From NCBI RefSeq assembly GCF_007829525.1, contig NZ_VLJP01000022.1, positions 1 through 39,406 of the forward strand: a stretch of 39,406 bases of DNA. Reading direction: 5' to 3'. Numbering within the stretch: the stretch's first letter is position 1; each line of letters starts with the position of its first letter. A program made the translations under genes and the position numbers. Shown in pieces: positions 8,162 to 16,377 of the stretch. The DNA comes from Mesorhizobium sp. J18 (GTDB taxonomy: Bacteria > Pseudomonadota > Alphaproteobacteria > Rhizobiales > Rhizobiaceae). The notes under the pieces are model-generated. The model did not search any database. It was not told the DNA's origin and was given only the letters and a program-made list of their open reading frames with translations.

Positions 8162-9194
8162 AAAGATCCCCCTGATCCGTCGCGATTTCGCTGTGAGCGC
8201 CTAAAATCGCGGCCAGCGCATTATCGTCCAAAGCGTCGGACAAGACGTCGCCGTTGAATTCCAGTACGCGCAGAACCCTGATATTTTTTGGTGAGCTTGC
8301 TTTGCCTTGGAATGCCCACTGCACCTTAATCGTATCCATGATGTGGATGTTGAGCTGCTCGGCTTTCACCAAGCCCCAAAACTCTTCGTCCTCGATTCGG
8401 AACAGCCGCTCGCGCCCCTTGGCATCCCTTGCCTTCCAAGAGCGATGACGATCCTCTCTTTCCCAGTTCGGGGACGTGACCTTGAGGTCCACTATGTCCG
8501 TCAGCCACGGCTCATCGTTTTCGTCCTTCACAGGCGGGAGAACGACCTGTAGGCGTGCAAAGCCGCTTCGGTTGATTGGAAAAACAGGTTCATCCTCGAA
8601 CCCGACGGCGCGGATATCAGGTGTGGCAGCACAGGCTTCGTAGAATTCGTTCCGTGCGGAAAAGCCATCGCGGAAACGTGTCGTGGTTATCCCAACCGAT
8701 TCCAGTTCGGCGACATCTGTTTGCAGGAAGGATTTTGTCGCATCGACAAGGAACTCCGCAGCGGCATGGCAGTTCGCTTCGTCATCTGCTGACGCGTCAT
8801 CCGCTTCACCGGTGTTCCCGTCATCGTCATTAGAAACTATCTGTTCCCTGATCGCCGAACCTGCCTGCTCAGCCCAATGTGCCGGTTCCTGCAATGTCAA
8901 ACCACGGATGAAAGCCTGACCGATGTCGCTTTCGGTAAACGTCCAAACGGCAAGCCAGCCACCGAACAAATAGACACCGATCCTGCTTTTGAAGGAGCCT
9001 TCCTGCGGCGGAAGCACCAGCATTTCGTATTTCAGCTTTCCATCGAACAACTCTCTGTTCAATGAGGCGATGATGACTTCCGCCTGCTCGGCGGTGCGCA
9101 CAAACGTGTGGAGGGGTATGGCATGAGCCGGTAAGTCAAAATGGATCGGCAGGATAGCGAGTAGGCCGTCCCCACTTGATCTTGACTGCACCAT
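8130..9194 (-). CDS. Unknown protein, partner of the AAA ATPase
   Basis: A 354-residue acidic protein with no family that I recognise. It has no signal peptide or membrane segment. An aspartate-rich low-complexity stretch (NDDDGNTGEADDASADDE, about residues 123-140) divides an N-terminal domain from a C-terminal domain with RLQVVLPP, DIVDLKVTSPNWEREDRHRSW and VQWAFQG. The C-terminal part is rich in predicted strands and Trp. The ATG at 9194 follows a GGGGGGA ribosome binding site. The stop lies 32 bases inside the ATPase gene, which implies coupled translation and a stable stoichiometry. By analogy with other ATPase-plus-partner defence pairs it could be a sensor or effector; this is inference from context only. 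Confidence 0.6.
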   Translation of the reverse strand: MVQSRSSGDGLLAILPIHFDLPAHAIPLHTFVRTAEQAEVIIASLNRELFDGKLKYEMLVLPPQEGSFKSRIGVYLFGGWLAVWTFTESDIGQAFIRGLTLQEPAHWAEQAGSAIREQIVSNDDDGNTGEADDASADDEANCHAAAEFLVDATKSFLQTDVAELESVGITTTRFRDGFSARNEFYEACAATPDIRAVGFEDEPVFPINRSGFARLQVVLPPVKDENDEPWLTDIVDLKVTSPNWEREDRHRSWKARDAKGRERLFRIEDEEFWGLVKAEQLNIHIMDTIKVQWAFQGKASSPKNIRVLRVLEFNGDVLSDALDDNALAAILGAHSEIATDQGDLFADRGGQRVE

Positions 9195-9211
9195 CCCCGC
9201 GTCCCCCCGAC

Positions 9212-9229
9212 GCAGCCAATTGCGGCTGC
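9212..9229. promoter_or_regulatory. Inverted repeat upstream of the two-gene ATPase unit
   Basis: GCAGCC-AATTGC-GGCTGC is a perfect 6-base inverted repeat starting 18 bases upstream of the ATG at 9194 on the minus strand. It could be an operator or a 5' leader hairpin. No matching regulator gene is adjacent. Confidence 0.35.
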
Positions 9230-9859
9230 TTACATTTGAATTGATCCCAACAATGCAAACATGCTCATTTACCGATATCCAACGCAGGAAGGCTACGGAC
9301 GATTTTCATCGTTTCCAAGCTGACGGTAATGACACGCTGAAACAGCTCCAACGGATAGTCGGAGCACACCGGCGCTCCGTGCCGGGCATTCGTGATACGA
9401 CAGTCAGCCTCGTAGGCACGTCTTACGGCAGCTTTAGCTTTATATCTGCACAAAGCTGCCCGTCCGATTCCCACCCACTCAAGCCGTTCCGCGTCGCAAA
9501 GCGCGCGGTGACCGGCGTCTGGCAGGAGTCGCCCCCGTCTCGGACGTTTAAAGACCCATTGCGATTGCCCGAAAGCTGCCGTTCGTTTCACTTTCTCTGT
9601 GCGGCAGCGCTGGGCCATACCGGACTGCCCGGTTTTAGGAATGTCCTGCGCAAAGCTGACGTTCCGAGGTCGGCGTGTGTTTCGATTGGTCCGCCAGGCA
9701 GACTTGGCTACAGACCGTCTCACGTCCGGGGCCCGAGATGGGTTGATCGATTGCAAGCTTCATAGGAACCTCAAACGGCGCAGCCGGGAACAAGCCGTCC
9801 GTCTCATCCACTTGTCAGATTTGTTCCGACTCGACGAGCAGGTTTCCCCCAGAGTGCCA
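9230..9859. other. Non-coding stretch with degenerate repeat copies
   Basis: About 630 bases without a credible gene. Open frames here on both strands have no recognisable domains and mainly read through repeat-like sequence. A full copy of the dispersed repeat lies at 9541-9585, and a short inverted fragment (ACGGCAGCTTTA) near 9423. The area looks like fused remnants of intergenic repeats and may mark the border of the defence patch. Confidence 0.45.
9541..9585 (+). repeat. Uninterrupted copy of the dispersed intergenic repeat
   Basis: Reads CGGACGTTTAAAGACCCATT, a short variable stretch, then GAAAGCTGCCGTTCG. It matches the sequence obtained by joining 2357-2371 to 3862-3892, and so shows what the IS5-like element interrupted. 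Confidence 0.6.
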
Positions 9860-10771
9860 CTAGAGATGAAGATCACCCGACGATTCCGGCTGGTAGATCA
9901 CCTTCTCGATCAGGATACGTCGGGTGCGATCTGCAACCATCCAGTCGATGGCATCGCCTTCCTGGCAACCCAGGATCGCGGTGCCGATCTCGGAGAGGAC
10001 CGATAGCTTGCGATCGCGCTCGTCGGCGTCTTGCGGATAGACGAGAGTGACTTCTTCTTTTTCGTCATCGAGATGCAGAACGACGCGCGAATTCATCGTC
10101 ACGACGTCGCGTGGGACGCGCTGAGGCTCAACGACAATGGCCCTTTCGATCTCGTGTTCGAGGTCGGGCATCGGCACCTCTTCATCGAATGCCATCAGGC
10201 TCTGAAGCCGAGCCTTGTCGATCTCCGTGACGTAGATCTCGGCCGAATCTGCCATGACACCTTCGCGCAGAAGCTGGAGATATCGGCCAGCGGTCATGGA
10301 CAGGAAGTTGAGCGTTGGCGTCTCGCGTTTGAGGCGAAAACCGCAGCGCTCGAAACCCTTCAGCGAGCGTATGTTGTTCGGATGAATCCTGGCGATGACG
10401 TTTTCGGCGCGCATGTCGAGGAAGGCGAGTTTCAAGCCTTCCCGAATAGTGCTCCCGCCAAGTCCTTGCCCCCAGTTCTCATGGTCTCCGATGACAAGCA
10501 CAATTTCACAGTCAGCGCCCGTCTTGACCAGTCGGACGAAGCCAACCGGGCGATTGTTTCTGTCGTAAGCCATGAAGAAGCGGCCGCCCTGATTGAACAG
10601 ATGTGTCAGGATCGGCATCTGAGCGCGATCGACGGCCTGTGCGATGAATCGGGACACGCTGCTTGAATCACTGAGGTAACGCGTGACACGTTCGTCTTCC
10701 ATCCAATTCATCAGGGTAAAGGCGTGCGAACGGGTGATTTCTGGACGCAACGCAACAAAAGGCTTCTTCAT
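9860..10771 (-). CDS. GNAT acetyltransferase fused to an Rnk/GreA-type domain
   Basis: A two-domain protein of 303 residues. Residues 1-165 are a GNAT acetyltransferase: a RimJ/RimL-like beginning, VGFVRLV, the acetyl-CoA-binding stretch ENWGQGLGGSTI, then NNIRSLKGFERCGF. From about 173 (DSAEIYVTEIDKARLQSLM) to the end it matches nucleoside diphosphate kinase regulator (Rnk), whose C-terminal FKBP-like fold is shared with GreA/GreB. VTLVYPQDAD, SVLSEIGTAILG and DAIDW are the clearest blocks. Rnk-like domains bind in or near the RNA polymerase secondary channel, so the fusion could tie a small-molecule or protein acetylation to transcription; that link is inference. The ATG at 10771 is preferred over the GTG at 10780 because AAGG lies at a suitable distance. 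Confidence 0.8.
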   Translation of the reverse strand: MKKPFVALRPEITRSHAFTLMNWMEDERVTRYLSDSSSVSRFIAQAVDRAQMPILTHLFNQGGRFFMAYDRNNRPVGFVRLVKTGADCEIVLVIGDHENWGQGLGGSTIREGLKLAFLDMRAENVIARIHPNNIRSLKGFERCGFRLKRETPTLNFLSMTAGRYLQLLREGVMADSAEIYVTEIDKARLQSLMAFDEEVPMPDLEHEIERAIVVEPQRVPRDVVTMNSRVVLHLDDEKEEVTLVYPQDADERDRKLSVLSEIGTAILGCQEGDAIDWMVADRTRRILIEKVIYQPESSGDLHL

Positions 10772-11074
10772 CTTCGCCACCTTGGTCGCAAGAATGAAAG
10801 CCTGTCACGGTCGCTGCCGTGCTGGTTCTTTCGGATCGGTGTTTCAGGATTGGAGCGGACTCTTTAGCAAAGAACCATACATAAAGGCCAGAGGCGGAAT
10901 GCACCTGCATGCATGGCACCTTCACGCCTTGTCCTGAGCGCGCGGTGGGTGAAGACCGAGCCATGACTTCTAAGGGGCCGAAGACGAACCCATTCAGGAC
11001 ATTAGGAAGTTGGGTCAGCGGCTCGAAACCGGCCATACTGGCTGGAACATGGCTCGACGAAAGGAGGAAACCTG

Positions 11075-11557
11075 ATGACCGCCGGAACGACGGAAGGATA
11101 TGAGCTGCGGTTTGAGTATCTGCTGGAGGCGCCGTGCACGAAGGTGTGGCGTTGCTGGTCGGAGCCTAGACTGCTTGAGCAATGGTTCCATCCTCCCTTC
11201 TGGAACACCGAGGTGAAGATCTTGGAGCAGCGCGCCGGGGGTGCATCGCGCATCGTCATGCGCGGGCCCAACGGCGAGGTGTCCGATGGCGTTGGCGTGT
11301 TCCTGGAAGCGGTGCCAGAACAGCGGCTGGTGTTTACTAATGCCTACAGGTCGGGTTGGATTCCGTCCGCTCCACCATCGGAAACCCCCTTAAGGACCAT
11401 GATCATCGAAATGTCCGGCGAAGGCGATAGGACCCGATATGTTGTGCGGGCCCTGCACTGGAGCGAGGAGGCGCGGAAACAGCATGAGGATATGGGCTTC
11501 CATCAAGGTTGGAAACAGACATCTCATCAGCTCCAATCCCTTGCTCGTTCGCTCTGA
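11075..11557 (+). CDS. SRPBCC / AHSA1-type protein
   Basis: A 160-residue cytosolic protein of the SRPBCC fold (activator of Hsp90 ATPase homologue 1-like). Features are the N-terminal strand with EAPCTKVWRCWSEPRLLEQWF, the central RIVMRGPNGEVSDGVGVFLE and PEQRLVFTNAY, and the C-terminal helix GFHQGWKQTSHQLQSLARSL. These proteins form a hydrophobic cavity for small lipophilic ligands, and bacterial members often sit beside ArsR regulators, but none is present here. GGAGGAA lies 9 bases upstream of the ATG. The neighbours do not suggest a pathway. Confidence 0.85.
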   Translation: MTAGTTEGYELRFEYLLEAPCTKVWRCWSEPRLLEQWFHPPFWNTEVKILEQRAGGASRIVMRGPNGEVSDGVGVFLEAVPEQRLVFTNAYRSGWIPSAPPSETPLRTMIIEMSGEGDRTRYVVRALHWSEEARKQHEDMGFHQGWKQTSHQLQSLARSL

Positions 11558-11653
11558 ACCGGGACGTCTCCGATCGCATGGCCGCTTTCCGGGGGGGTAC
11601 GTCGCCAATGACCAACGGTCCGCTCCCCACCCCATCTCGGACGATCTAAATGC

Positions 11654-11683
11654 AAAAAAGCCCCCAGCCTTTCGGCCAGCGGG
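11654..11683 (-). terminator. Intrinsic-terminator-like hairpin on the minus strand
   Basis: As minus-strand RNA the segment reads CCCGCUGGCC-GAAA-GGCUGGGGGC followed by six U residues. This is a stem closed by a GAAA tetraloop with two G-U pairs and one mismatch, then a U tract. No minus-strand gene lies upstream of it in that direction, so it may be a leftover from lost DNA. The 321-base gap from 11558 to 11878 contains nothing else that I can support. Confidence 0.5.
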
Positions 11684-11878
11684 AAATCACGTTGAAGAGG
11701 TGGTTGCTTCCGCGGTAGCCAGGGACCGGTGAAGGTCTGCACACGCCCCATTATCGTCGTTCGTAATGCATCCGATACCACCCGAAATCGGTCCTAGCAG
11801 GCGGCGTTTGCATCAGAGATACCTGTCGAATAATCGGGATGCTTAACGAGGGTCTGCAACACCGATGAGGAGGCGAAG

Positions 11879-12382
11879 ATGCTTGTTGAGTTACATCCCT
11901 ATGACCCCTCCTGGCCTATCGCTTTTGAGGAACAAGTCGCGCGAATCCGCGACGCCCTTGGTCCAAAGGCGCTCGCGATAGAACATGTCGGCTCGACAGC
12001 CGTTCCCGGCCTGCCCGCGAAGCCAATCATCGACATAAATCTGACCGTGCAGGATTCGAGCCAAGAGCACGAATATCTTCCGGCATTGCAGCGACACGGA
12101 TTCGAACTGCGCCATCGCGAACCCGACTGGTTCGAGCATCGCATGATGTATCATCCGTCGCCAGCGACCAACCTGCACATATTCTCGATCGGATGCCCGG
12201 AGCTTGACCGCATGGTCCTGTTTCGCGATCACCTGCGAAACAATCCGGAGGAACTGCGATTTTATCGAAAAACAAAGGAACGTTTGGCCGAACAACATTG
12301 GAACACGATCCAGGACTATGCCGACGCGAAGACTGAAGCTGTAAAGGCCATCCTCCGTCGAGCGGAGCTAACCAGGCTTTAG
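11879..12382 (+). CDS. GrpB family protein (UPF0157)
   Basis: A 167-residue protein with the signature of the GrpB/UPF0157 family, a branch of the nucleotidyltransferase superfamily: the YDPSWP start, HVGSTAVPGLPAKPIIDI (glycine-serine loop plus paired acidic position) at residues 39-56, and the ending YRKTKERLAEQHWNTIQDYADAK. It matches the family in length. Some family members have been linked to dephospho-CoA or to aminoglycoside-like transferases by fusion, but the substrate of this stand-alone form is unknown. Ribosome binding site GAGGAGG just upstream of the ATG. It looks to be transcribed alone. Confidence 0.85.
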   Translation: MLVELHPYDPSWPIAFEEQVARIRDALGPKALAIEHVGSTAVPGLPAKPIIDINLTVQDSSQEHEYLPALQRHGFELRHREPDWFEHRMMYHPSPATNLHIFSIGCPELDRMVLFRDHLRNNPEELRFYRKTKERLAEQHWNTIQDYADAKTEAVKAILRRAELTRL

Positions 12383-12534
12383 AACAGGGCGGTCGGCTGC
12401 CGCACCATCGCTTCCCAGCGGCCTCGGCCCTTGCAGTCGGGGCAGCTGCTTTTTGCCCCCATCTGCCGATTAGGGAGGCCAGGGCGCGCTCTGGAGAATT
12501 TTGCGACTGCTAGTTCGCGGAGATCGGATAAGGC

Positions 12535-13038
12535 ATGCTGAGAACTACCTTTACGGACCTGATGCTGCTTGAATTGCGCCCGAGTCACGCTCGTGAGCTG
12601 TATGAGCTTCTTCAAAACAATCGCGACCATCTGACAGCTCATGGGGACTATCAAGAGGAAGTTTCAGCTTCCCTTGCCGAAGTTGAAGCCGAGTTGGCAG
12701 ACGAATCTCGGAACGGCCTTCGCTTCGGCATTTTTCTGGCAAGGGATCTTATTGGGTGCATGGACTTGGTTCCTGTCGACCCGCCTCGTTACGGGCTGGG
12801 CTATTGGCTGGATCAACACAAAATCGGGAAAGGCTATGCTACTGCTGCCCTACGAGCATTGGTTGGACATGCGAAAAATGCGTTGAAAGCATCCGATCTC
12901 TATGCAGGCGTCACGCACGGTAATAAGCGAAGCGTGGCTTTGCTTTCGCGTGCGGGCTTCTCTCCTGTCGCCGATTTCGAGAAGTACACCCGCTATCATC
13001 TGCCACTCATTAGCGACGCGCTGCCGCGAAAATCCTGA
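12535..13038 (+). CDS. GNAT acetyltransferase, RimJ/RimL-like
   Basis: A 167-residue GNAT protein. The N-terminal LRPSHARELYELLQNNRDHL is typical of the RimJ/RimL branch (ribosomal protein N-acetyltransferases and related resistance or small-molecule enzymes). The acetyl-CoA-binding region is IGKGYATAALRALVGHA, and the C-terminal GNKRSVALLSRAGFSPV block completes the fold. The active base and substrate cannot be told from sequence. It lies 152 bases after the GrpB gene, with no overlap or shared regulatory signal visible. Confidence 0.85.
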   Translation: MLRTTFTDLMLLELRPSHARELYELLQNNRDHLTAHGDYQEEVSASLAEVEAELADESRNGLRFGIFLARDLIGCMDLVPVDPPRYGLGYWLDQHKIGKGYATAALRALVGHAKNALKASDLYAGVTHGNKRSVALLSRAGFSPVADFEKYTRYHLPLISDALPRKS

Positions 13039-13789
13039 GTTATGTCAGAATCGGCGGCGCTGAATTCTCACAGGAATTTCCGTCACAAAAGTCCGCGCGC
13101 AAAAATTCGCTCATGCGAGCGGTGTCTGCGCCCCGAAATGGCCGCTTTGCCCCATGCCAACCTGAAGCGGGCGTTCCGCTTTCCACCCCAACCAAGACCT
13201 TCTCGTGGCCACCGCTACATTCTTCTTCTGAGCGCTGCACTTCTCTGCTGAAATTGACACCCGCGCTTTCGCCGATTGTGAACCGCACACTCGGATTCCC
13301 TTGTTTATTCTCGCAGGAATGACGACCCTCGCGACAGATCCCAGCCGAGCTCTTGGTCAGCCGGCAACAATCGGCCGTCTTGGAATGGATGGTAGGCGAG
13401 GCGGCCGGCGATCCCTCATGCTTCATGGGCAAGCTGCCCCGATGCTCCGGCCATTTAGGACTGCTGGTTCTCTTCAACCGGTGCCACCCGACAGCCCTTC
13501 GCGCTGAAGGCTCAGCCACGGACGAGTGATGGCCGCGAAGGGGACAGGCCGCGTGATGAATGTGGCGCTGCCGCCAGGGTAGTGGGGGGCGGATCCTTCG
13601 CAGTCCGTGTTGGCGATGAAGAGGAAGGTTCTGCTGGCTGTCCCCGTCCTCTAGCTTCTTCTGAAAGACCGATCCCTCCTCCTGACTGATCCCCTAATCC
13701 CGTTCGGTTTCTGACCGCAACCCGCGCGGCTCCGGACCGTGTTGGCGCTCACGCGCCTGCCCGCCCCACTCCGGGCCTTACGGGTCAAG
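13039..13789. other. Non-coding or decayed stretch upstream of ssb
   Basis: About 750 bases without a credible intact gene. On the minus strand a short open piece around 13495-13650 reads FLFIANTDCEGSAPHYPGG and then TRPVPFAAITRPWLSL before a stop. It looks protein-like and could be the tail of a lost gene, but I cannot name the family. GC content and base order elsewhere look intergenic. Confidence 0.35.
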
Positions 13790-13861
13790 CTGACGCTGGG
13801 CGTCAGTGCAGGCATCTCCCGACGGTCTTGGCCGGGCATCATCGGAGGGATGGTCCCTCCG
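13790..13861 (+). promoter_or_regulatory. Two leader hairpins upstream of ssb
   Basis: Two perfect stems lie in a row ahead of ssb: CTGACGC-TGG-GCGTCAG (13790-13806) and CGGAGGGA-TGG-TCCCTCCG (13843-13861). Both have the same three-base TGG loop. The second ends 22 bases before the ATG, so it would be in the mRNA leader and close to the ribosome binding site. Likely roles are transcript protection or translational control; autoregulation by SSB is a possibility but unproven. Confidence 0.5.
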
Positions 13862-13883
13862 AATGAAGCAACGGAGAACTACC

Positions 13884-14285
13884 ATGCAGAACATCGTCAT
13901 CCTCGCAGGCAACATCGGCCAGGCCCCGGAATCCCGCACCACCCAGGGCGGCACCAGCATCACCCACTTCACGCTGGCCACCTCGCGCCCGCGCTACTCG
14001 GAAGGTCGCGTCGTCCGCGACGAAAAGGGCTATCGAGTCCAGGACACCGAATGGCACCGCATCACCTGCTTCAACGGCCTCGGCAAGACGGTCCAGGAGC
14101 ATTGCGAGAAGGGCATGAAGGTCCTGGTCCGCGGCCGCATCCACTACACGAAGTGGACCGATCAGCAGGGCGTTGACCGCTACGGCTGCGAGATCATCGC
14201 CGAGACCGTGGACTTCCTCAGCCGGGCCAAGCAGACCCGGAGCGACGGCGGCCAACTCGTCGAGGACGATGAGATCCCGTTCTGA
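13884..14285 (+). CDS. ssb: Single-stranded DNA-binding protein
   Basis: A 133-residue SSB. The OB fold opens with MQNIVILAGNIGQAPE, then ATSRPRYSEG, DTEWHRITCFNGLGKTVQEHCEKGMKVLVRGRI and YGCEIIAETVDFLS, as in bacterial SSBs. The protein ends in VEDDEIPF, the acidic tail tip by which SSB binds its partner proteins. The linker is very short compared with chromosomal SSB (about 15 residues between fold and tip), as is common for SSBs carried on plasmids and integrative elements. The true start is the ATG at 13884 with GGAG eight bases before it. It probably coats single-stranded DNA during transfer or replication of the mobile element. Confidence 0.92.
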   Translation: MQNIVILAGNIGQAPESRTTQGGTSITHFTLATSRPRYSEGRVVRDEKGYRVQDTEWHRITCFNGLGKTVQEHCEKGMKVLVRGRIHYTKWTDQQGVDRYGCEIIAETVDFLSRAKQTRSDGGQLVEDDEIPF

Positions 14286-14299
14286 GGGCTCGGCTCAAA

Positions 14300-14323
14300 G
14301 CCCGGCGGTAAAAGCCGCCGGGC
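14300..14323 (+). terminator. Hairpin after ssb
   Basis: GCCCGGCGG-TAAAAG-CCGCCGGGC is a perfect 9-base stem beginning 14 bases after the ssb stop. It is followed by CCCACTTT rather than a clean T run, so termination may be partial. Confidence 0.6.
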
Positions 14324-14424
14324 CCCACTTTCACGCCTATCGGGTTGAGCTTCGCGGACCAAGCGGGTAGTTGAAGATGAAGAAGAACATGAATCACCAA
14401 TTGGTACGGGATAAGAGATTGTCC

Positions 14425-15249
14425 ATGCTGCATTTTTCAAGAAAAGCTGTTTGCGTCGGCGCCGCATTGCTCTGTGTTGCTCCCGTCCTGGCCGCTTGTG
14501 GCGAGAAGACACCGGAAGCGACCGATGCCCAGCTTCTCGATCTTCTTGGTTCACGATCGACCTTTATTCGCTCGGACGCTCCCCTCAGCATTTCCCGAAG
14601 CACGGTGGAATGCGTCCGGCTGATTGCCAATCTCGACGAGGATATTCTCAAGGACATGCCGGCCGAGATGCTTGGCGTCATGAAGACCGAGTGCCGCCGG
14701 GAACTCGATAACCGTCTCAAAGACGAAGCCGCAAATCCCATGGGGTTCCAACTGGCTCATTTCGAGAATTCCGAGTTGGCCGAACGGATCACCCAGCTCA
14801 AGGAATCAACCGACGAGGCAAATCGGCAGGCTGAACAGGAGCGCAGGCAGCGCGAGGAAGACGAAGCACGGGCAAGCGCCGAGCGTGAACTGGAGGATCT
14901 GCGGACGCAATACGCTGCCTTCGTGGCCTCGATCGATGAGCGCCTTAGCGCGGCCCGACCGCTATGTGACGATTGGCTTTCCACCCAGGAGGCCCTCAAG
15001 CAGAAGGACAACTGGACCAACTGGGCTTATCGTCAACCATCGTCGATCTGCACCGACGATGTCGAGCAGATCAGGGCGCAAGCAGCGCAACATCTCGACG
15101 CCCTCAACAGCGCGGAGGTGAGCGGAAGCGGAACATTCTACAATTTTCCCAAGCCATATTTCGGCTACGCCAGCGCTGAATGGTTCGATGAGCAATCGGC
15201 CAAACTGAACGACGATATCGCGCAAATGCGGTCTCAGCTCTCGCAATGA
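14425..15249 (+). CDS. Lipoprotein with a coiled-coil middle, unknown function
   Basis: A 274-residue protein with a lipoprotein signal: basic start, hydrophobic stretch VCVGAALLCVAPV and lipobox LAAC, with the lipidated Cys at residue 25. The mature part begins with a helical domain containing TVECVRLIANLDEDIL. A charged heptad-like segment of about 50 residues (ANRQAEQERRQREEDEAR and onward) is probably a coiled coil, and a C-terminal domain has three further cysteines or Trp-rich pieces (PLCDDWLST, SSICTDDVEQ). It should be anchored in a membrane facing the periplasm. An ATG 16 codons upstream (14377) would give an unusually long n-region, so the start at 14425 is preferred. Family not recognised. 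It may share a transcript with ssb. Confidence 0.65.
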   Translation: MLHFSRKAVCVGAALLCVAPVLAACGEKTPEATDAQLLDLLGSRSTFIRSDAPLSISRSTVECVRLIANLDEDILKDMPAEMLGVMKTECRRELDNRLKDEAANPMGFQLAHFENSELAERITQLKESTDEANRQAEQERRQREEDEARASAERELEDLRTQYAAFVASIDERLSAARPLCDDWLSTQEALKQKDNWTNWAYRQPSSICTDDVEQIRAQAAQHLDALNSAEVSGSGTFYNFPKPYFGYASAEWFDEQSAKLNDDIAQMRSQLSQ

Positions 15250-15406
15250 AGGCACCGTTGCCGGCATTGACGGCGTAGCCGTGGACTTTCGACTACGATT
15301 GAGAGCCAGCTATTGGCGACCGCCGCGGCCTACGACACGATTAGGCAACGGATTTTGAAAGCAGCATGTCGCCACTGGCGCCATGCACACTACCTTACCC
15401 TCAGGC

Positions 15407-15844
15407 TCAGCCGCAGGAAATTTTGGTGATCGTCTGGGAACTGTCTTCGTAGAACACGTTCATCCGAGCACGGCCAAGATCTGACGTCATCGCGCATGAC
15501 GAGCATGCTATGCGCCACACGGCATTTTCAGGCTTTTCGGGAAGAGCATCAAGCGGTTGGCCAACGAAGCCCTGGAACTCTGACGCCCGGCACTGATCGC
15601 CATAATAATAACGTGCCGGTTGCCCCTCGATCTCGGCGGTCCAGACACCCTCCATACGCGGATGGTTGCGGATCGTGGAGTTTTCCGGCGCCCAATAGGT
15701 AAAGGGCGGCGGCGGATCGGCCTCCATCACGACATTGGGTTCGGCGAGCACTTTCGACGCGGGCACATCCTGCGCCGCCGCGAGCCCTGCCACCATACCA
15801 ATCGACAAGATTGCCGCCGCGAGAAACCTGAAAATAACGATCAT
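15407..15844 (-). CDS. Exported protein with an I78-type peptidase inhibitor domain
   Basis: A 145-residue exported protein. The signal peptide is MIVIFRFLAAAILSIG... with cleavage near AAA-QD. The last 70 residues follow the pattern of peptidase inhibitor family I78: a Cys before the reactive region, QGFVGQPLDALPEKP, an Arg and MTSDLGRARMNVFYED, and the terminal ITKISCG whose Cys pairs with the first. The VGQ segment would be the protease-binding loop. An extra CSSC pair inside the domain is unusual. Such proteins inhibit serine proteases outside the cytoplasm. The start at 15844 is preferred over the longer frame because AGGTGGGA lies just ahead of it. The family call is from pattern only. 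Confidence 0.65.
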   Translation of the reverse strand: MIVIFRFLAAAILSIGMVAGLAAAQDVPASKVLAEPNVVMEADPPPPFTYWAPENSTIRNHPRMEGVWTAEIEGQPARYYYGDQCRASEFQGFVGQPLDALPEKPENAVWRIACSSCAMTSDLGRARMNVFYEDSSQTITKISCG

Positions 15845-15871
15845 AGTCCCACCTGTATCGTCCTTCCGCAC

Positions 15872-16184
15872 ATTGCCGCATCACGGAATGCGCCGTCACC
15901 GGGACCGTGCCGCTCAAACATGGCATCTCTGCGGTTGCGACCGACCTGGAAAGCCCGACACGCGGCCGCTCCCACCAGGTCTCTGGAATCCCGGCGTTAA
16001 GCCCTAATTGCTCATTCGGCGGCCATCGCAGCTACGCGGTTCGAGCCATAGGCGACCGAATCAGCCGTAGTTGACCATCCACGCAACCCCGCTTGATCCG
16101 TCCGTTTCAGGTGGATTTCCGGCCAACTCCGACTATAATAGATGGGGTATTCGGTCGCTCCCGGATGGCAGCTTCGAGCCTTGG
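15872..16184. other. Non-coding stretch between the I78 gene and the stress unit
   Basis: No gene recognised on either strand. A TATAAT hexamer occurs at 16134-16139 on the plus strand, but no matching -35 sequence or downstream plus-strand gene supports it as a promoter. Confidence 0.35.
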
Positions 16185-16328
16185 TCAGTCGTTCCCGCCA
16201 CGCTTCACGAATGACCGCATTGTGCCCCCTCCTGACCGTTGTGGACGTCTTTGCCGCTTCCTGTAAGCAGACATGTAGAAACCACGAGCAATGAGGCTTC
16301 TTGCGGCACAGAGCAGATGCTCAGGCAT
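16185..16328 (-). CDS. Possible small basic protein downstream of the histidine kinase
   Basis: A 47-codon frame begins at an ATG preceded by CAGGAGACGAGT, a good ribosome binding site. It encodes a strongly basic peptide (MPEHLLCAARSLIARGF, then YRKRQRRPQR). It lies 49 bases after the kinase stop codon on the same strand and could be the last gene of that unit. There is no known family and the composition may be accidental, so this is a weak call. Confidence 0.2.
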   Translation of the reverse strand: MPEHLLCAARSLIARGFYMSAYRKRQRRPQRSGGGTMRSFVKRGGND

Positions 16329-16377
16329 ACTCGTCTCCTGCGGAAGCGGGCGGTCTATCCGAGCCAACGGAATGATC

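Noticed and set aside
12379-12654. Minus-strand frame with CPDCKGRGRWEAM
   Set aside because: The zinc-knuckle-like piece is suggestive, but most of the frame is antisense to the GNAT gene and there is no start signal; at most a small relic.
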